Positions 16,037 to 23,663 of a DNA stretch of 40,569 bases are shown here, piece by piece (within the stretch, counting starts at the first letter, position 1; each line of letters begins with the position of its first letter). Position numbers and translations under genes: made by a program. The notes under the pieces were generated by a model that did not search any database, had not been told where the DNA came from, and worked only from the letters and a program-made list of their open reading frames with translations. Origin of the DNA: Alphaproteobacteria bacterium (GTDB lineage Bacteria > Pseudomonadota > Alphaproteobacteria > Rhodospirillales > Magnetospirillaceae); contig JAJPHO010000027.1 of assembly GCA_021325215.1 (NCBI GenBank), positions 1 through 40,569 of the forward strand, in the 5' to 3' direction.

Positions 16037-16560
16037 CCGTTACCGAATTCTCCCGGCCCATCGCGCTCGACCGCATCGGGCTGAAGGAAAAGAGCTATGA
16101 GATTTCCGCCGACGAGAAAGAGTGAGCGGCGCTGGCCGAGCGCCTGGGCATCCCGGCGGTCAAGTCCTTCGACGCCATTATCCGCCTGCGCCTGACCGGC
16201 GGCGGCGGGCTGGTGCGCCTGTCGGGCCATATCAAGGCGGAACTGACGCAGATCTGCGTGGTGACGCTGGAACCGACGCCGACCTCGGTTGAAGAGGACT
16301 TCACGCGGGTCTACAGTGTCGAGGCCGGCGACGAGATGGCCGAAGTGGTGATCGAGATGGACGAGGACGACGTTCCCGACCCCATCGAAAACGGCCACAT
16401 CGACATGGGCGAGGCGGCGGCCGAGCATCTGGCGCTGGCCATGGACCCGTTCCCGCGCTCACCCGGCGCAGCCTTCGAGGCGCCCCCGGAAGAGCCCGAG
16501 GAACCCGAGGTGAAACCGTCCCCTTTTGCGGGACTGGCGGCCTTGCAGAAAAAAGAATAG
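16033..16560 (+). pseudogene. yceD: YceD (DUF177) gene interrupted by an in-frame TGA
   Basis: The frame starting at ATG 16033 (MTVTEFSRPIALDRIG) reads 30 codons, meets TGA at 16123-16125, and continues in the same frame without further interruption to the proper stop at 16560 (AALAERLGIP...LVRLSGHIKAELTQICVVTLEP...FAGLAALQKKE). Both sides match the YceD family and the gene sits in its usual place directly before rpmF. The local text GAG-TGA-GCG-GCG-CTG suggests a single C-to-T change of a CGA arginine codon (ERAALAER). Either a recent nonsense mutation, a sequencing error, or translation restarting downstream (a GTG at 16213 gives 115 residues). The DNA is otherwise intact, so decay is recent if real. 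Confidence 0.88.
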
Positions 16561-16647
16561 CAATTGCTTGCCCCCGGTAACGTTTTTCGTTAAAAGGGCT
16601 CCCTTTCGCCCGCAAGGGCCACACTATCCGAACGTGAGTACCGCAAA

Positions 16648-16839
16648 ATGGCCGTTCCGAAAAAGAAAACCTCCAAGTCCCGCCGCAATATGCGCCGGGC
16701 TCACGACGCCCTTAAGGCGGTCGGGCATCAGGAATGCTCGAACTGCGGCGAAGTGAAGCTGCCGCATCATGTTTGCGGTTCCTGCGGCCACTATGACGGC
16801 CGTGAAGTCGTCTCGCAGGCTCAGGAAGTCGCCGCCTAA
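16648..16839 (+). CDS. rpmF: 50S ribosomal protein L32
   Basis: 63 residues: [22 protein letters not shown] followed by a four-cysteine zinc site, CSNCGE and CGSCGHYDG. The position between yceD and plsX is the standard arrangement in Proteobacteria. The C-terminus [12 protein letters not shown] is slightly longer than in enterics, as usual in alphaproteobacteria. Confidence 0.97.
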   Translation: MAVPKKKTSKSRRNMRRAHDALKAVGHQECSNCGEVKLPHHVCGSCGHYDGREVVSQAQEVAA

Positions 16840-16904
16840 TATAGCGGCGTGATTCTGAAAAGTTGCCGCCCTACGGCGGCAGAGAACCAACCGGGAGTGT
16901 GGCA

Positions 16905-17936
16905 TTGACCGCACATGTGACGATCGCTCTTGATGCCATGGGGGGAGACAGTGCCCCCGACGTGGTGATTGAGGGCGTGCAGCTGGCCCATGTCCGGCTG
17001 CCCGATGTGCGGTACTTGCTGTTTGGCGACGAGCAGCGGATCGCTCCGCTGCTTGAGCGCTTTCCCGCGATCAAGCCGTTCGTCGAAATCCGCCATACCG
17101 AGAGTGTGGTGGGTGCTAACGACAAGCCCGGTCAGGTTCTGCGCACCGGCCGCCAGTCCAGTATGTGGCTGTCGGTGAAGTCGGTTCATGATGGCGATGC
17201 CCATGGCGTCGTCTCTGCCGGCAACACTGGCGCGCTGATGGCGGTCTCCAAATTCGTCCTGCGCATGGCGCCGGGGATCGACCGGCCCGCGCTGGCCGCC
17301 TTCTACCCGACCGAGCGCGGCGAAAGCGTGATGCTCGATCTGGGCGCCAACGTCGTTTGCGACGCCAATAATCTGGTCGAATTCGCCATCATGGGCGAAG
17401 TGTTCGCGCGCATCGTGCTGGGCGTCGAGGAACCCTCGGTCGGCCTGTTGAACGTCGGCTCGGAAGAGCTGAAGGGCAACGACAATGTGCGCGGCGCCGC
17501 GGCGACCCTCAAGAACGGTCATTTGTCGCTGAAATTCCACGGCTTCGTGGAAGGCAACGACATCACCAAGGGCACCGTCGACGTGGTGGTGGCCGACGGT
17601 TTTTCGGGCAATATCGCGCTCAAGGCCGCCGAAGGCACCGCCCAGCTCTATCGCCGCTTCCTGCGTGAAGCCTTCTCCAGCTCCTGGATCGCGCGCCTCG
17701 GCTATCTGCTGGCGCGCCCGGCGCTGAACAAGGTGAAGATGCGCACCGACCCGCGCCGCTATAACGGCGCCATGCTGCTGGGCCTCAACGGTATCACCGT
17801 GAAGAGCCATGGCGGCACCGACGCCGAAGGCTTCGCGAACGCCATCGGCGTGGCGGTCGACCTGGTCAAGCAGGGTTTCAACGATCGCATCAAAGAAGAG
17901 CTTCTCGCTCTTCGCTCACAAGCGGCGGCAAGCTGA
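16905..17936 (+). CDS. plsX: Phosphate acyltransferase PlsX
   Basis: Converts acyl-ACP to acyl-phosphate, the first step of the PlsX-PlsY route to phosphatidic acid. About 343 residues with the signature TIALDAMGGDSAPDVVIEG, GVVSAGNTGALMA, LLNVGSEELKGND and DGFSGNIALKAAEGTAQ. Several in-frame starts exist (ATG 16863, GTG 16899, TTG 16905, GTG 16917). I chose TTG 16905 because GGGAG at 16893-16897 lies seven bases upstream and the protein then begins just before the conserved strand. It is followed four bases later by fabH. Confidence 0.95.
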   Translation: MTAHVTIALDAMGGDSAPDVVIEGVQLAHVRLPDVRYLLFGDEQRIAPLLERFPAIKPFVEIRHTESVVGANDKPGQVLRTGRQSSMWLSVKSVHDGDAHGVVSAGNTGALMAVSKFVLRMAPGIDRPALAAFYPTERGESVMLDLGANVVCDANNLVEFAIMGEVFARIVLGVEEPSVGLLNVGSEELKGNDNVRGAAATLKNGHLSLKFHGFVEGNDITKGTVDVVVADGFSGNIALKAAEGTAQLYRRFLREAFSSSWIARLGYLLARPALNKVKMRTDPRRYNGAMLLGLNGITVKSHGGTDAEGFANAIGVAVDLVKQGFNDRIKEELLALRSQAAAS

Positions 17937-17940
17937 TTAA

Positions 17941-18912
17941 ATGATCCGTTCCCAACTCGTCGGTTTTGGCTCCTATCTTCCGGAGCGAGTGATCACCAAC
18001 GCCGAAATGGCCAAGATGGTCGATACCAGTGACGAGTGGATCGTGGAGCGCACCGGCATCCGCCAGCGTCATGTCGCCGCCGAGGGGCAGCTGACTTCCG
18101 ACCTGGCTCTCGAAGCGGCCCGCAAGGCTTTGAAATTCGCCGGTGTTTCTGCGTCTGAACTCGATATGGTGATCGTCGCCACGGCGACTCCCGACAATAC
18201 GTTTCCGGCCACCGCGACCAAGGTGCAGTACGGCCTCGGCATGACGGGCGGTTTCGCCTTCGATATCCAGGCGGTGTGCTCCGGCTTCGTCTATGCGCTG
18301 GCGACCGCCGACAATTTCATCAAGGCCGGCCAGGTCAGGAACGTCATGGTGATCGGCGCGGAAACCTTCTCGCGCATCCTCGACTGGAACGACCGCACCA
18401 CCTGCGTGCTGTTCGGCGACGGCGCCGGCGCCGTGCTGCTGAGCGCCGGCACCGGCAAGGGCGACATCACCGACCGCGGCATCCTGTCCTCGCATCTGCA
18501 TTCCGACGGCAAGCATTACGAACTGCTGCAGGTCAAGGGCGGCCCGTCGCGCGGCCAGACCGTCGGCCATGTGTATATGGAAGGCCGCGAAGTGTTCCGC
18601 CACGCGGTCGCCAACCTGACCTCGGTGCTGGAAGAGACCCTGGCCGCCAACGGCATCGGTCCGGCCGACATCGACTGGGTGGTGCCGCACCAGGCCAACA
18701 AACGCATCCTCGACAGCACCGCGCGCAAGCTGAACTTCCCGCCGGAGCGGGTGGTGGTGACCGTCGACCGTCACGCCAATACCTCGGCCGCCTCGGTGCC
18801 GCTGGCCCTGGCCGATGCGGTGGGCGACGGCCGCATCAAGCAGGGCGACATGGTCCTGCTCGAAGCGATGGGCGGCGGCTTCACGTGGGGTGCGGCTCTA
18901 GCCCGCATTTGA
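17941..18912 (+). CDS. fabH: Beta-ketoacyl-ACP synthase III
   Basis: Starts fatty-acid synthesis by condensing acetyl-CoA with malonyl-ACP. 323 residues with the full catalytic triad: cysteine 113 in [13 protein letters not shown], histidine in [10 protein letters not shown] and asparagine in [14 protein letters not shown]. The glycine-rich end [13 protein letters not shown] is typical. Immediately after plsX, as in many bacteria, so acyl-chain initiation and phospholipid entry are co-transcribed. Confidence 0.97.
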   Translation: MIRSQLVGFGSYLPERVITNAEMAKMVDTSDEWIVERTGIRQRHVAAEGQLTSDLALEAARKALKFAGVSASELDMVIVATATPDNTFPATATKVQYGLGMTGGFAFDIQAVCSGFVYALATADNFIKAGQVRNVMVIGAETFSRILDWNDRTTCVLFGDGAGAVLLSAGTGKGDITDRGILSSHLHSDGKHYELLQVKGGPSRGQTVGHVYMEGREVFRHAVANLTSVLEETLAANGIGPADIDWVVPHQANKRILDSTARKLNFPPERVVVTVDRHANTSAASVPLALADAVGDGRIKQGDMVLLEAMGGGFTWGAALARI

Positions 18913-18966
18913 GCCAGTTAGAGCTGCCTTAGAGCCGCTTTAACAATTTCTCACAACCTTCTGATA

Positions 18967-18995
18967 TTGACTGATTTCTTCGGAAAAGGTACCGT
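18967..18995 (+). promoter_or_regulatory. Candidate ihfA promoter
   Basis: TTGACT (18967-18972) and TACCGT (18990-18995) with a 17-base spacer, ending 28 bases before the ihfA ATG. The -35 box matches 5/6 and the -10 box is weaker. The 110-base gap after fabH supports a separate promoter here. Confidence 0.45.
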
Positions 18996-19023
18996 TTAGC
19001 GAATCGTCGGAAGGATTCGCGGT

Positions 19024-19347
19024 ATGTCCGAACAAACCGTCACCCGAGCCCAATTGAGCGACGCCGTCTATCAGGAAGTCGGTCTCTCACGGAATGAATC
19101 GGCCGATCTTCTCGAGTTGGTTCTCAACGAGATGGTGGCTGCGCTGACGCGTGGCGAATCGGTCAAGATCTCGTCGTTCGGCAGCTTCTCGATCCGCTCC
19201 AAGGGCACCCGCGTCGGCCGCAATCCCAAGACCGGCGAGGAAGTGCCGATCCTGCCCCGCAAGGTGCTGGTGTTCCGTGCTTCGCAATTGCTCAAAAGTA
19301 AAATCAATGACGGGCTGGCCAAGGCCGCCCGACAGCAGAAGTCGTAA
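19024..19347 (+). CDS. ihfA: Integration host factor, alpha subunit
   Basis: DNA-bending protein of the HU/IHF family (107 residues). Typical alpha-subunit features are [57 protein letters not shown] (the DNA-inserting beta arm with its proline) and [14 protein letters not shown]. It forms a heterodimer with IHF beta. IHF often assists tyrosine integrases, which is of note given the element integrated 0.5 kb downstream. A MerR-type gene follows after six bases. Confidence 0.96.
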   Translation: MSEQTVTRAQLSDAVYQEVGLSRNESADLLELVLNEMVAALTRGESVKISSFGSFSIRSKGTRVGRNPKTGEEVPILPRKVLVFRASQLLKSKINDGLAKAARQQKS

Positions 19348-19353
19348 GGCGAA

Positions 19354-19791
19354 ATGGATGCCCCCGACACCACCGCGGCGTCCCGGCGTCCTGTAAAATC
19401 CGAGGCGGCGTTCAGGACCATCAGCGAGGTCTCCGAGGATCTCGACGTGCCTCAGCACGTCCTGCGCTTCTGGGAAAGCAAGTTCGCCCAGATCAAGCCC
19501 CTGAAGCGGGGCGGCGGCCGCCGCTATTACCGCCCGGAAGACGTTGTCCTGCTGGGCCATATCCGCGATCTCCTCTATCGCGACGGCTACACCATCCGCG
19601 GCGTGCAGAAGCTGCTGCGCGAGCCGGGCTCGCGCGGCCGGATCGAAGCCGGCGAGACCGAGCCGGCCATCGAGGCCGAGGCCGCCGAGCCGGCCGAGGA
19701 AATGGTTTCCGAGCACGACGAAGTGCTGCGTGAAATGCGGGCCGAAATCCTTGAATTGCGCCGACTTTTGGCTGAAGCGCGCCGCAAATAA
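19354..19791 (+). CDS. MerR-family transcriptional regulator
   Basis: 145 residues with an N-terminal MerR winged helix ([48 protein letters not shown]), then [21 protein letters not shown] and a charged, glutamate-rich tail ending in a short coiled coil. The ihfA-merR pair is a conserved alphaproteobacterial arrangement. No cysteines typical of metal-sensing members are present; the ligand is unknown. Confidence 0.93.
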   Translation: MDAPDTTAASRRPVKSEAAFRTISEVSEDLDVPQHVLRFWESKFAQIKPLKRGGGRRYYRPEDVVLLGHIRDLLYRDGYTIRGVQKLLREPGSRGRIEAGETEPAIEAEAAEPAEEMVSEHDEVLREMRAEILELRRLLAEARRK

Positions 19792-19797
19792 CGGCGG

Positions 19798-19826
19798 TTG
19801 CGTTCCCCGAAAGGGATGGCTATAGT
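19798..19826 (+). promoter_or_regulatory. Promoter of tRNA-Pro
   Basis: TTGCGT (19798-19803) and TATAGT (19821-19826) with a 17-base spacer, 50 bases before the mature tRNA 5' end. Both boxes are close to the sigma-70 consensus. Confidence 0.65.
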
Positions 19827-19876
19827 GCGCCTCCGCTCGACGCCGGGTTCTTCGGAAACCGGCTCGCTGCATCGGT

Positions 19877-19953
19877 CGGGGCGTAGCGCAGCCCGGTAGC
19901 GCATCAGTCTGGGGGACTGGGGGTCGTCGGTTCGAATCCGGCCGCCCCGACCA
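19877..19953 (+). tRNA. tRNA-Pro (anticodon GGG)
   Basis: 77 bases. Acceptor stem CGGGGCG pairs with CGCCCCG. The D arm is GCGC...GCGC. The anticodon stem TCAGT/ACTGG encloses loop CTGGGGG, putting GGG at positions 34-36. The T arm contains GGTTCGAATCC, and CCA is encoded at 19951-19953. The 3' 51 bases are part of the attachment-site repeat of the adjoining element, so integration leaves the tRNA intact. Confidence 0.96.
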
Positions 19954-19960
19954 ATAAAAA
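19903..19960 (+). repeat. Attachment site, left copy
   Basis: 58-bp direct repeat identical to 23606-23663. It starts in the anticodon stem of tRNA-Pro and runs through the CCA end into AATAAAAA. The base before it (C, tRNA) and after it (C) differ from those flanking the right copy, which fixes the repeat limits. Confidence 0.93.
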
Positions 19961-19961
19961 C

Positions 19962-19997
19962 AAGGACTTAGCCGATTTCGGTTAAGTCCTTTTTTAT
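19962..19997 (+). terminator. Element-encoded terminator after tRNA-Pro
   Basis: Stem AAGGACTTA (19962-19970) with TAAGTCCTT (19983-19991), extended inward through a G-T pair and CCG/CGG to a four-base loop, followed by a T-run. It lies inside the element and takes over termination of the tRNA transcript after integration. Confidence 0.85.
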
Positions 19998-19999
19998 TT

Positions 20000-20021
20000 C
20001 GGGATAGCGCCGGGATAGCGC
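20000..20021 (+). repeat. Tandem 11-bp repeat, putative integrase arm sites (left)
   Basis: CGGGATAGCGC occurs twice head to tail. Related copies GGGATAACG, GGGATAACA and an inverted GCTATCCC occur at the other end of the element, which is the distribution expected of arm-type binding sites. The rest of 20022-20283 has no gene I can support. Confidence 0.6.
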
Positions 20022-20283
20022 GATGCCTGGCAGATGAGCCGCGCGGCAGTATCCATCGCACCTCGACATCCTCATCTGCAGGCTTGAGAAGCACGCCGGC
20101 ACGGAGCCAGACCTCGACCGTCACTTTTTGTCGCGTTCTCGCTGGTGCCTTTCGAAGGTAGCCTGAGCAAGTAGGGCCTTTGGGGTTCCCCCGCCTCCGC
20201 CCCATCAGTATGAGGACTGCAGCGAAGCCGGTCGACGTGATGCGCTGAGCATATGGGCCTCCTGCGAACCTGGTGGCGGAACG

Positions 20284-20829
20284 TTGGCGGAGACCTATTT
20301 GCGCTCCCGCTGCATTAAGTCGGCGCTACCTGCCAGCATCCGCTACCACCGCTCGATGGTATACAAGCCGTCGGGCCTGCGCCTGCCGTCGTTGGTTGCG
20401 GCGGTCAGCGGCCCGGATAAGCGCGTGACAGCGATCCAGCGCATCTATCTTCAGACTAACGGAGCTGGTAAAGCGGGCGTCCAAGTTCCCAAAATGACCC
20501 GGGGGCCGTTGGGAAACGGCGCAGTACGTCTGGCTCCGGCCGACGATACGCTCGGTCTCGCCGAAGGCATTGAGACGGCGTTCTCGGCGATGGAACTCCA
20601 TGGCGTCCCGACCTGGGCGGCGCTGGGAACACGGTTTGACGCCATCGCAATCCCTGAGACGGTCAACCGGCTCATCATCTTCGGCGACAACGGTGGTCCA
20701 GGTGAGGCGGCTGTAGAGCGCGCCATCAAGAAGCACCAGTGCTTCGGCCTCAGCGTCGAGGCCCGGTTTCCGCCCGGCGACATCAAGGATTGGAACGATG
20801 TCGCTCAGGTAGAGGGGGCGCGCGAATGA
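20284..20829 (+). CDS. Toprim-domain protein, N-terminally truncated
   Basis: 181 residues resembling the C-terminal part of phage/plasmid primase-type Toprim proteins: AETYLRSRCI, IRYHRSMVY, LPSLVAAVS, GAVRLAPADDTLGLAEGIETAFSAMELHGVPTWAALGT, then LIIFGDNGGPGEAAVERAI (acidic Toprim residues) and PPGDIKDWNDV. Family-like sequence continues upstream in frame to about 20215 (DALSIWASCEPGGGT), but there is no ATG or GTG and the frame closes at a TGA at 20164. The zinc finger and primase parts are therefore missing. Only a TTG at 20284 or an ATG at 20356 could start it. Probably a remnant that may still be translated, since its stop overlaps the next gene by four bases. Confidence 0.7.
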   Translation: MAETYLRSRCIKSALPASIRYHRSMVYKPSGLRLPSLVAAVSGPDKRVTAIQRIYLQTNGAGKAGVQVPKMTRGPLGNGAVRLAPADDTLGLAEGIETAFSAMELHGVPTWAALGTRFDAIAIPETVNRLIIFGDNGGPGEAAVERAIKKHQCFGLSVEARFPPGDIKDWNDVAQVEGARE

Positions 20830-22055
20830 GCGCGTTCGACCTCGACGACGACAGCGACCTGAGCCGTCGCAGTGGCTCTGGCGCGCCTGTATCGGCGCCC
20901 AGCACTTCCGCGAAGCGTCCTAAACCGCCCACGCGCCCCACGGTCCAGGGTGCGACACAAGCATGGTTCCACCAGGAAGGCCCTGTGAACTCCCGATCGC
21001 TTGTCGGCCGCGTGGTGGCCCCGCGTGAATGGGCTGTTGACCAGATGATCCCGATGAAGCAGGTCACCCTGCTCTCAGGTGATGGTGGCTTGGGTAAGTC
21101 CACTCTGGCCATGCAAATGGCCGCCGCGGTGTCGCTCGGGTATTTCTGGCTGGGCTTCTCAGTGCCGACTCGTGCCAAGGTTGCCTATGTCAGTAATGAA
21201 GATGACCTTGACGAGATGCAGCGTCGCCTCGAGGCGATTTGCGACGCTGAGGGTTGGGATCTCGGAAGCACCGATATTGAGATGTTCGATCGCACCGGCC
21301 GCGAAAGCTCAATCATGTACCGCGGGCAGGACTGGCAATGGGAAGCTACGCCTTTCTGGATAGGCTTCTCCAATTGGGTCCGGGATAACCAGCCTCGCGT
21401 GGTGGTCTTTGATAGTCTGTACAATTTCTACGGGTCGAATAGCCAGTTGGACCAAGGCACAGCTCACCACTTCATGGGACTACTACGCGAGTTGGCTATC
21501 GACGCGAATAGCGCTTTTCTGGTGCTGTGGCATCCATCAAAGACAGGCCTCTCCACAGGCGACGGCACCAGTGGCAATGTGGCCTTTCGTAACGCCTCCC
21601 GATCGATGCTCTACCTCGAGCGCGAGAAGGATGCCGAGGGACCAAACAAGCCGTTGATCCTCTACGATAAGAAGGGGAACTATCGCGGTGCACTCGAACC
21701 GCTCCGCATCCAATGGCAGGCCGGCAGGTTTACCGTCCTGGGCGGGGCGCCAGAAAACCAACAGAAGAAGGTCACTCGCGACTTTCTGAGCGGGGATACT
21801 GGTAGGGCTTGGCGTTGCCTCGTCGATCTGATCAACAGCACTTCCGAACGGACACCTGGCGGAAACTACATGCCGGCCGGCGAGCCGTGTGTTGCTGAAC
21901 GGGCATGGCGAGAGATGTTCTACGCCCGCAAGGGGGAGGCTGACGTGGCCGCCAAGCGGAAAGCATTCAGGAGGGCCTACGACAGCTTGGAACACCGAGG
22001 CTACATCGGTACGTGGGAAGGCACCGTTTGGATGGTAAGGCGGGGCGAGGAATAG
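20826..22055 (+). CDS. RepA-like AAA ATPase/helicase
   Basis: 409 residues. A disordered, charged N-terminus (about 1-50) is followed by a RecA-fold ATPase of the plasmid RepA/AAA_25 type: Walker A GDGGLGKST near residue 83, VAYVSNEDDLDEMQRRLEAI, Walker B VVVFDSLYNFYG, then LWHPSKTGLSTGDGTSGNVAFRNASRSMLYLER. The C-terminal ~100 residues look like a winged-helix DNA-binding tail (AWREMFYARKGEADVAAKRKAFRRAYDSLEHRGYIG). Such hexameric helicases unwind plasmid or satellite origins, so the element may replicate after excision. The ATG at 20826 overlaps the Toprim stop (ATGA). A terminator follows. Confidence 0.85.
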   Translation: MSAFDLDDDSDLSRRSGSGAPVSAPSTSAKRPKPPTRPTVQGATQAWFHQEGPVNSRSLVGRVVAPREWAVDQMIPMKQVTLLSGDGGLGKSTLAMQMAAAVSLGYFWLGFSVPTRAKVAYVSNEDDLDEMQRRLEAICDAEGWDLGSTDIEMFDRTGRESSIMYRGQDWQWEATPFWIGFSNWVRDNQPRVVVFDSLYNFYGSNSQLDQGTAHHFMGLLRELAIDANSAFLVLWHPSKTGLSTGDGTSGNVAFRNASRSMLYLEREKDAEGPNKPLILYDKKGNYRGALEPLRIQWQAGRFTVLGGAPENQQKKVTRDFLSGDTGRAWRCLVDLINSTSERTPGGNYMPAGEPCVAERAWREMFYARKGEADVAAKRKAFRRAYDSLEHRGYIGTWEGTVWMVRRGEE

Positions 22056-22074
22056 GCGATCGGGCAATGTAAGA

Positions 22075-22103
22075 GGGCGGATGGGTTACCCCATCCGCCC
22101 TTT
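22075..22103. terminator. Bidirectional terminator between helicase and integrase genes
   Basis: Perfect 11-bp stem GGGCGGATGGG (22075-22085) with its complement (22090-22100), loop TTAC, then TTT. It separates the convergent helicase and integrase genes; the integrase stop is at 22109. Confidence 0.85.
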
Positions 22104-22108
22104 ACGTA

Positions 22109-23437
22109 TCAGGCCCGTATGCCGACAACCTTCGAGTCTGGAGTGATGATGCGCTCGATCCGGGCCGCCCAGCTTTCCAGGGCGTGGCGTTTCTCTCGGA
22201 GATACCCGTACCGATTATAAATTGCGGTGATGCCCTCGGTCTTGCCGGCGCTGTGGTTCAGGACGCGGGAGACCACGTGCGGCGGGATATCGTCCCGAGC
22301 CATGTTGGATGCAGCAGTACGGCGGAGGTCGTGGAGAGTCCAGTGCGGCATCGGTTCCACCTCAGCCTCGGTCAGCATTTTGGTCACCAACTCGTCGAGG
22401 CGTTCTTTCCCGCCGCTGAATCCGGACACCGGATGTTTGCCATCAGTGGTGAACACGAAGTCGGAGAGAACCGGCGGCCTGCCATTGGGAAAGCTTGCGG
22501 CGATGCGCGGGATGGTCTTGAGAATGCTGACGGCTAGCGGGGACAGCGGGACCTCATGCAGTCGGGCGCCCTTGTTTTTCTCCGCGGGAATTGTCCATAC
22601 CGGATTTTCACCATCAAGGTCGGTAATCTCTGACCACCGCATATTGGCCACCTCATCCCGGCGCTGAGAGGTGATCAGCAACATTTGTCCCATTGTGCCA
22701 AATGGATAGCTGCATTCCTTCATGACGGGCCACATGAGTTTGATTTCCTCGTCCGATAGGATGCGGTCGCGGCTGGTCTCTTTGCCGCCAGGGTCCTTGA
22801 TGGTGGCGCAGGGGTTGGCGTCGAGGCGGTCATGTTCCACCATGAAATTGAAGAAGGCGCGGAGATTCATCAGAGCGCGGTTGGCGGCGACGGGATGGCC
22901 GGCGTCGACGATCTCGTCAAGGGCGCCACGGATGTCCGCCTTCGTGATGCTGGCCAGCGGCCGAGTAGACCATTTGGCCGCCAGAATTGCGGACAGCGGC
23001 CGGCGGGCCTCGAGCTGCGAACGCGGTTTCATCTTCGAGATGTGGCGCTTCTCATAAAGCTCGATGGCTTTGGCAACGGTGAACGCGATAGGTGCGTCAG
23101 CCGGCGGCGCTGCCTTCGCCGCGGCTTTGTTCTCTCGAATCTCTGCAAGGGGATTGTGCCCTTCGCCGATCCGCTCATTGATCTCGCGTGCCTTCGTTCG
23201 TGCCTCTTTTAAAGACATCTCGCCCGGCTTGGTCCCATACCGACCGAGGGTTTCCAAGAACTGCTTGCCGTTAAGGCGGCGCATGAAGACGAAAGACCGG
23301 GAGCCCTTGTCAGTAATGCGAATTCCCAGACTGTCCACATTGGCGTCCCACAGATACGAACGTTTGCCCGGCGCGGCGGCGGGAGCCTTCTGAATAGCGA
23401 TATCGGTGAGGGTGCTTTTTTCGTCGCCTTTTGGCAT
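22109..23437 (-). CDS. int: Tyrosine integrase of the tRNA-Pro element
   Basis: About 442 residues, P4/DUF4102-type phage integrase. The N-terminal arm-binding domain includes YLWDANVDSLGIRITDKGSRSF and MSLKEARTKAREINE. A core-binding domain follows (about 110-200), then the catalytic domain with arginine in LITSQRRDEVANMRWSEI, WTLHDLRRTAASNMA, VVSRVLNHS and the nucleophile tyrosine in AIYNRYGYL. I chose the ATG at 23437, six bases after GGAG. ATG 23440 and TTG 23482 are in frame but less well placed. Repeats resembling arm sites sit directly upstream (23448-23495), so the integrase may repress itself. It targets the 3' half of tRNA-Pro. Confidence 0.93.
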   Translation of the reverse strand: MPKGDEKSTLTDIAIQKAPAAAPGKRSYLWDANVDSLGIRITDKGSRSFVFMRRLNGKQFLETLGRYGTKPGEMSLKEARTKAREINERIGEGHNPLAEIRENKAAAKAAPPADAPIAFTVAKAIELYEKRHISKMKPRSQLEARRPLSAILAAKWSTRPLASITKADIRGALDEIVDAGHPVAANRALMNLRAFFNFMVEHDRLDANPCATIKDPGGKETSRDRILSDEEIKLMWPVMKECSYPFGTMGQMLLITSQRRDEVANMRWSEITDLDGENPVWTIPAEKNKGARLHEVPLSPLAVSILKTIPRIAASFPNGRPPVLSDFVFTTDGKHPVSGFSGGKERLDELVTKMLTEAEVEPMPHWTLHDLRRTAASNMARDDIPPHVVSRVLNHSAGKTEGITAIYNRYGYLREKRHALESWAARIERIITPDSKVVGIRA

Positions 23438-23447
23438 CATATTCTCC

Positions 23448-23495
23448 GGGATAACGGTTGGGATAACATTTTGTCGCGCCAAGAAGTGCTATCCC
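23448..23495. repeat. Putative integrase arm sites upstream of int
   Basis: GGGATAACG (23448-23456) and GGGATAACA (23460-23468) are direct copies; GCTATCCC (23488-23495) is an inverted copy of GGGATAGC. All match the tandem repeat at 20000-20021. They overlap the int promoter and ribosome binding region. Confidence 0.55.
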
Positions 23496-23579
23496 TTGCA
23501 ATGCATCGTTAGCCAAAAAGCGGCGAAAATCAAGGGAATATGCGACGAAGGCAAGGTTCAGGCATCAGTTATGAATGGC

Positions 23580-23599
23580 ATCGTAAGGTATCGTAAGAG
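23580..23599 (+). repeat. Tandem 10-bp repeat beside the right attachment site
   Basis: ATCGTAAGGT and ATCGTAAGAG (8 of 10 identical) lie head to tail, ending six bases before the right att repeat. The position suits an integrase or excisionase site. The sequence differs from the GGGATA repeats. Confidence 0.5.
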
Positions 23600-23605
23600 G
23601 TAAAA

Positions 23606-23663
23606 ATCAGTCTGGGGGACTGGGGGTCGTCGGTTCGAATCCGGCCGCCCCGACCAATAAAAA
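23606..23663 (+). repeat. Attachment site, right copy
   Basis: 58-bp perfect copy of 19903-19960, containing the 3' 51 bases of tRNA-Pro from the anticodon stem onward. It lacks the acceptor 5' strand and D arm, so it is not a functional tRNA. Confidence 0.93.

Larger units (their letters stand above)
19903..23663. mobile_element. Small tRNA-Pro-integrated element
   Basis: A 3.7-kb element bounded by 58-bp perfect direct repeats (19903-19960 and 23606-23663) derived from the tRNA-Pro 3' part. It contains a truncated Toprim protein, a RepA-like AAA ATPase and a convergent tyrosine integrase. Sequence is visibly less GC-rich at third codon positions than the neighbouring genes. There are no structural, conjugation, toxin, defence or resistance genes. 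Repeats near both ends (20000-20021, 23448-23495, 23580-23599) look like integrase or excisionase arm sites. It resembles the integration/replication module of a phage satellite or integrative plasmid reduced to its core. Confidence 0.9.

Noticed and set aside
16123-16125. TGA in yceD read as selenocysteine
   Set aside because: YceD has no selenocysteine member known to me, the expected residue there is arginine-like, and no clear SECIS-type hairpin with a conserved loop follows.
19087-20205. Long leftward open frame across ihfA, merR and tRNA-Pro, with a second short open stretch meeting it as GTGA near 20131
   Set aside because: It contains the well-known translation of a tRNA shadow (DSNRRPPVPQ type) and runs antisense to three real genes. 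The part inside the element (about 20000-20205) has no recognisable domain or start.
23606-23656. Second tRNA-Pro
   Set aside because: Only the 3' 51 bases are present; the 5' acceptor strand and D arm are missing, so it is an att copy.
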